Shown one piece after another: positions 5,591 to 8,293 of a stretch of DNA of 8,293 bases. Source of the stretch: JAJPHY01 sp040754475 (GTDB lineage: Bacteria; Actinomycetota; UBA4738; HRBIN12); NCBI GenBank assembly GCA_040754475.1, contig JBFMCN010000003.1:1-8293 (forward strand). The letters are read 5' to 3'. A model generated the notes under the pieces. That model saw only the letters and a list, made by a program, of their open reading frames with translations. It ran no database searches and had not been told where the DNA came from. The translations under genes were made by a program, and so were the position numbers. Within the stretch, counting starts at the first letter, position 1; every line of letters begins with the position of its first letter.

Positions 5591-6609
5591 GGCGTTGGTG
5601 ACGCGGAGGCCGTGTTCGAAGACGACGGCGTGGTCGAGGTGCTCGGCGAGCTCTCGACGGGGACTACCTCGCCGGTCTTGCGGTTGAGCCTCCCGTACTT
5701 CGGATTCACGGTGATGTCGGCGTTCGCGAGACGATCACCGAGCCAGTCGGAGAAGGCCTGCGCCGCCAGTGTGTCCTTGAGCTGGCTCTCGACCTGCGAG
5801 AACGGGGTGACCTCCACACTCACGAGCTGGATGATGTGCCATCCAAACTGGGTGTGCACGGGCGCGCTGATCTCCCCGGGCTGCAGCGCAAGCGCGGCCT
5901 CGACGAAGGTCGAGTCGAGGGCAGAGGCCGCATACGTTCCCAGGTCGCCGTCGTTCTCTGCCGAGCCCGGGTCGGTCGAGTACTCCATTGCGAGGTCGCC
6001 GAAGTTCTCTGCCGTGACCAGGCTCTCGATTCGATCCGCCTCCGCCCTCGTCTTCACGAGGATGTGCTTGGCGTGGATCTGGGTGAACCGGAGCTTCTCC
6101 TGCCGGTAGAGCTCATGGAGCTCCGGCTGGGTGACGTCCTTCTCGCCGAAGGCATTCCGGACCTGGGTGAAGAGCAGCAAGCGTCCGGCGAACGACGCCA
6201 GCTCGGTCCTGGTCATTCCGACCGCCTCGAGCTGCTCCTCGAGCTTCTCCGTCCCGAGACCGGACTCAAGCTGCTCCACTGTGGCGGTGACCTCCGACTC
6301 CGGAACGCTTATCCCGTTCTCCTCCGCAAAGTGCTTGACGAGTACCTCCTGGATGATCGACGAGAGCGTGTAGCGAGCACATGCCGAACTCTGGGTCTCG
6401 CCGGACAGCTTCTGTCCGCACTTCTGCTGATTGAGGGCCGCCAGTAGTGTGAAGTAGGCCTGGTCGCGTTCGAGTTCCTGGTCGCTCACGCTCTCGCCGT
6501 CGACGACGGCCGCGGGCTCTGCGCCGCACGCCGACAGCGCGAGGACAAGAGCCACAACGGGAACGGCCAGAAGAACGATCGAGTGGGGACGGCGGGGGGA
6601 CGGGACCAT
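5587..6609 (-). CDS. Parvulin-type peptidyl-prolyl isomerase lipoprotein (SurA/PrsA-like foldase)
   Basis: A 340-aa exported lipoprotein likely to help fold secreted proteins outside the membrane. The N-terminus is basic (SPRRPHS), then a hydrophobic stretch ends in the lipobox LSAC with Cys28 as the lipid-bearing residue. A SurA-N-like helical region (about 35-175) precedes a parvulin domain (about 177-264): HAKHILVKTRAEA, FGDLAMEYSTDPGSAENDGDLG, and QFGWHIIQL near its end. The last 22 or so residues are a Ser/Thr/Pro tail, probably disordered. Two further cysteines (64, 77) sit in the helical region and could form a disulphide. Start: ATG 6609, sharing its A with the mfd stop (TGATG). A TTG one codon earlier (6612) is possible, with AGGA seven bases before it. 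From memory, a SurA-N-domain gene between mfd and mazG also occurs in Streptomyces. The gene ends in a GTGA overlap with mazG. Confidence 0.9.
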   Translation of the reverse strand: MVPSPRRPHSIVLLAVPVVALVLALSACGAEPAAVVDGESVSDQELERDQAYFTLLAALNQQKCGQKLSGETQSSACARYTLSSIIQEVLVKHFAEENGISVPESEVTATVEQLESGLGTEKLEEQLEAVGMTRTELASFAGRLLLFTQVRNAFGEKDVTQPELHELYRQEKLRFTQIHAKHILVKTRAEADRIESLVTAENFGDLAMEYSTDPGSAENDGDLGTYAASALDSTFVEAALALQPGEISAPVHTQFGWHIIQLVSVEVTPFSQVESQLKDTLAAQAFSDWLGDRLANADITVNPKYGRLNRKTGEVVPVESSPSTSTTPSSSNTASASPTP

Positions 6610-8293
6610 CAATCCGCGATCCTAGCAGAGCCGATCTTCGATCCAGTTGAGCGGAGCAGGGCGGTCTCCACCCACCCGGGAAGATCCGCGCCCGCAATGC
6701 GCTGCGGTGTGAGGTTCAGCGTCGACGTGGTCCGATGGTATGTAGCCATTGGCTCGCGCGTGGGGAGGCTCAGCTCCTGGGCGTCGGTCAACTCGAGCGG
6801 CCTGAGCCGAACCTGGTCGCGGTAGGTGGTGATCTCGGCAACTCCCAGGCGGGCGCAGGTGATCCGCAGCGAAGCGACCGCGAGAAGCGTCTCGACTTCC
6901 TTGGGGAGTCGACCGAACCGGTCGGCCGCCTCCGACCGGACCTCCCCCAGCCGCTCGTGATCTCCGGCCGTGGCGATCCTCCGGTACAGGTCCAGACGTA
7001 GGGACTCGTGCGCGACCCACCCGACCGGGATGAAGGCCTTCACCGGCAGTTCGATCCGGATCTCCTCCTCCTCGGGCAACTCCTCGCCCTTCATCTCGGC
7101 CACGGACTCGCGGAGCAGTCGTGCATATGTGTCGAACCCCACGGCGGCGATGTGCCCATGTTGCTCGGCGCCGAGGAGATTGCCGGCGCCGCGGATCTCC
7201 AGGTCCCGGAGCGCGATCTGGAAGCCCGAGCCGAGCGCCGTGTGGTGGCTGACCGTCGCGAGACGCTCGTGAGCGTCCTCGGTGAGCTGCTGCGCAGGCG
7301 GGAAGAAGAAGTAGGCGAACGCTCGCTCACTCGAACGTCCCACACGACCGCGGAGCTGGTACATCTGCGCGAGGCCCAGCCGGTCCGCGCGATCGACGAT
7401 CAGCGTGTTCGCGGAGGGGACGTCGAGCCCCGACTCGATGATCGTCGTGCAGACGAGCACGTCGGCGTCTCGGTCCCAGAACCGCATCATCTGATCCTCG
7501 AGCAGACCTTCGTCCATCTGCCCGTGCGCAACGACGATGCGCGCTTGGGGGATCTGCCCGGCGATCCTGGCGACCTGGCGATCAACCGTCGCGACGCGAT
7601 TGTGGACCCAGAAGACCTGACCGCCCCGGAGCAGCTCGCGCCGGACCGCTCCCAGAGCCATGTCCTCCGCATACGGGCCGACGTACGTGAGCACGGGCTG
7701 GCGATCCTCCGGCGGCGTGTCCACGACGCTCATGTTCCGGATGCCGGTGAGCGCCATCTCCAGCGTCCGCGGGATCGGCGTCGCCGTCATCGTCAGGACG
7801 TCCACGTGAGCGCGGAGCGCTTTCAGCCTCTCCTTGTGCGCGACGCCGAATCGCTGCTCCTCGTCCACGACGAGCAGACCGAGGTCCTTGAACGCAACAT
7901 CCCCGGATATCAAGCGATGTGTCCCGACGACCACGTCGACGCGCCCGGCGGCGACATCCCCGATCACCCTCTTCTGTTCCGCCGGACCGAGGAACCGCGA
8001 GAGCATCGCGACCGTCGCGGGGAACGGCGCGAATCGCTCCGAGAACGTGACGTAGTGCTGCTCGGCGAGAAGCGTGGTCGGAACCAGCACGGCCACCTGC
8101 TTCCCCTCCATCACCGCCTTGAACGCCGCGCGAATCGCGATCTCGGTCTTGCCGTAGCCGACATCGCCGCAGACCAGCCGGTCCATCGGCTGCGGGCGCT
8201 CCATGTCGCGCTTCACCTCGTCGATCGCGACCAGCTGGTCGCGCGTCTCCTCGAACGGGAACGCGTCCTCCAACTCGCGCTGCCAGGGCGTGT
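6609..8293 (-). CDS. mfd: Transcription-repair coupling factor Mfd (C-terminal part, cut by the window edge)
   Basis: ATP-driven DNA translocase that displaces RNA polymerase stalled at lesions and recruits UvrA. Only the last 560 residues are visible; by comparison with E. coli Mfd (about 1150 aa) the UvrB-like and RNA-polymerase-binding parts lie outside. The frame enters at TPWQRELEDAFPFEET with no start codon of its own. Numbering visible residues: Walker A GDVGYGKTE (42-50), DEEQ box (143-146), motif III TATPIPRT (169-176), GLDVPSANT (288-296), motif VI QLRGRVGR (312-319), and the RecG/Mfd translocation motif near RGAGNLLG (367-374). The C-terminal domain that masks the UvrA-binding surface (about 411-541) begins at IRIELPVKAFIP. 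Nothing is missing or altered in the visible helicase motifs. It is the first visible gene of a coupled operon, and its TGA shares a base with the lipoprotein ATG. Confidence 0.97.
   Translation of the reverse strand, partial: TPWQRELEDAFPFEETRDQLVAIDEVKRDMERPQPMDRLVCGDVGYGKTEIAIRAAFKAVMEGKQVAVLVPTTLLAEQHYVTFSERFAPFPATVAMLSRFLGPAEQKRVIGDVAAGRVDVVVGTHRLISGDVAFKDLGLLVVDEEQRFGVAHKERLKALRAHVDVLTMTATPIPRTLEMALTGIRNMSVVDTPPEDRQPVLTYVGPYAEDMALGAVRRELLRGGQVFWVHNRVATVDRQVARIAGQIPQARIVVAHGQMDEGLLEDQMMRFWDRDADVLVCTTIIESGLDVPSANTLIVDRADRLGLAQMYQLRGRVGRSSERAFAYFFFPPAQQLTEDAHERLATVSHHTALGSGFQIALRDLEIRGAGNLLGAEQHGHIAAVGFDTYARLLRESVAEMKGEELPEEEEIRIELPVKAFIPVGWVAHESLRLDLYRRIATAGDHERLGEVRSEAADRFGRLPKEVETLLAVASLRITCARLGVAEITTYRDQVRLRPLELTDAQELSLPTREPMATYHRTTSTLNLTPQRIAGADLPGWVETALLRSTGSKIGSARIAD

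Noticed and set aside
4871..6109. 412-codon open frame on the plus strand opposite mazG and the lipoprotein gene
   Set aside because: It lies antisense to two well-supported genes, and its composition looks like a shadow frame with no known motifs.
8271..8273. TTG at 8273 as a start codon for a short helicase gene
   Set aside because: The frame continues to the window edge with TPWQRE, matching the interior of Mfd, so this is a leucine codon in a truncated gene.

Overview
The window is high-GC, densely packed bacterial DNA. Its gene order, mfd ... mazG ... eno - ftsB/divIC, is the one I know from Actinomycetota (in Mycobacterium tuberculosis: mfd, mazG, lpqU, eno, a DivIC-like gene, a DUF501 gene, ppx). 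The GTG starts, stop/start overlaps and scarcity of strong Shine-Dalgarno sites fit that phylum. Genus or family cannot be read from the sequence, and two GGDEF genes make a typical Mycobacterium unlikely. An uncultured or deep-branching actinobacterium is my best guess.

Layout: everything right of about 1110 is on the minus strand, read from high to low coordinates. The first unit is the 3' part of mfd (6609-8293, cut by the window edge), a parvulin-type peptidyl-prolyl isomerase lipoprotein (5587-6609), mazG (4778-5590) and a GNAT acetyltransferase (3945-4781). Every junction in it is a stop/start overlap (TGATG, GTGA, GTGA), so it reads as one translationally coupled operon. It ends in two strong hairpins (3956-3976 and 3911-3937). 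After a 117-base gap comes a six-TM diguanylate cyclase (2772-3827) with a full GGDEF motif and an inhibitory RxxD site. Next, 52 bases further, is eno (2719-1439), whose TGA overlaps the ATG of a small FtsB/DivIC-like division protein (1442-1113). On the plus strand, converging on ftsB with only 9 bases between the stop codons, is an orphan response regulator with a divergent GGDDF output domain (138-1103).

How they work together: mfd (transcription-coupled repair), mazG (NTP pool cleansing), the lipoprotein foldase, enolase and FtsB are housekeeping genes. The unusual part is that the eno-ftsB pair is bracketed by two c-di-GMP-type proteins of different design. One is membrane-bound and looks catalytically intact and feedback-inhibited. 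The other is soluble and phosphorylation-controlled, with an altered signature and no I-site. The gap before the membrane cyclase carries an exact GCCGATAA, the classical sigma-28/FliA -10 box, but with non-standard spacing to the nearest TAAA. I saw no RNA genes, CRISPR, insertion sequences or obvious recent transfer. No gene-free stretch exceeds 137 bases.
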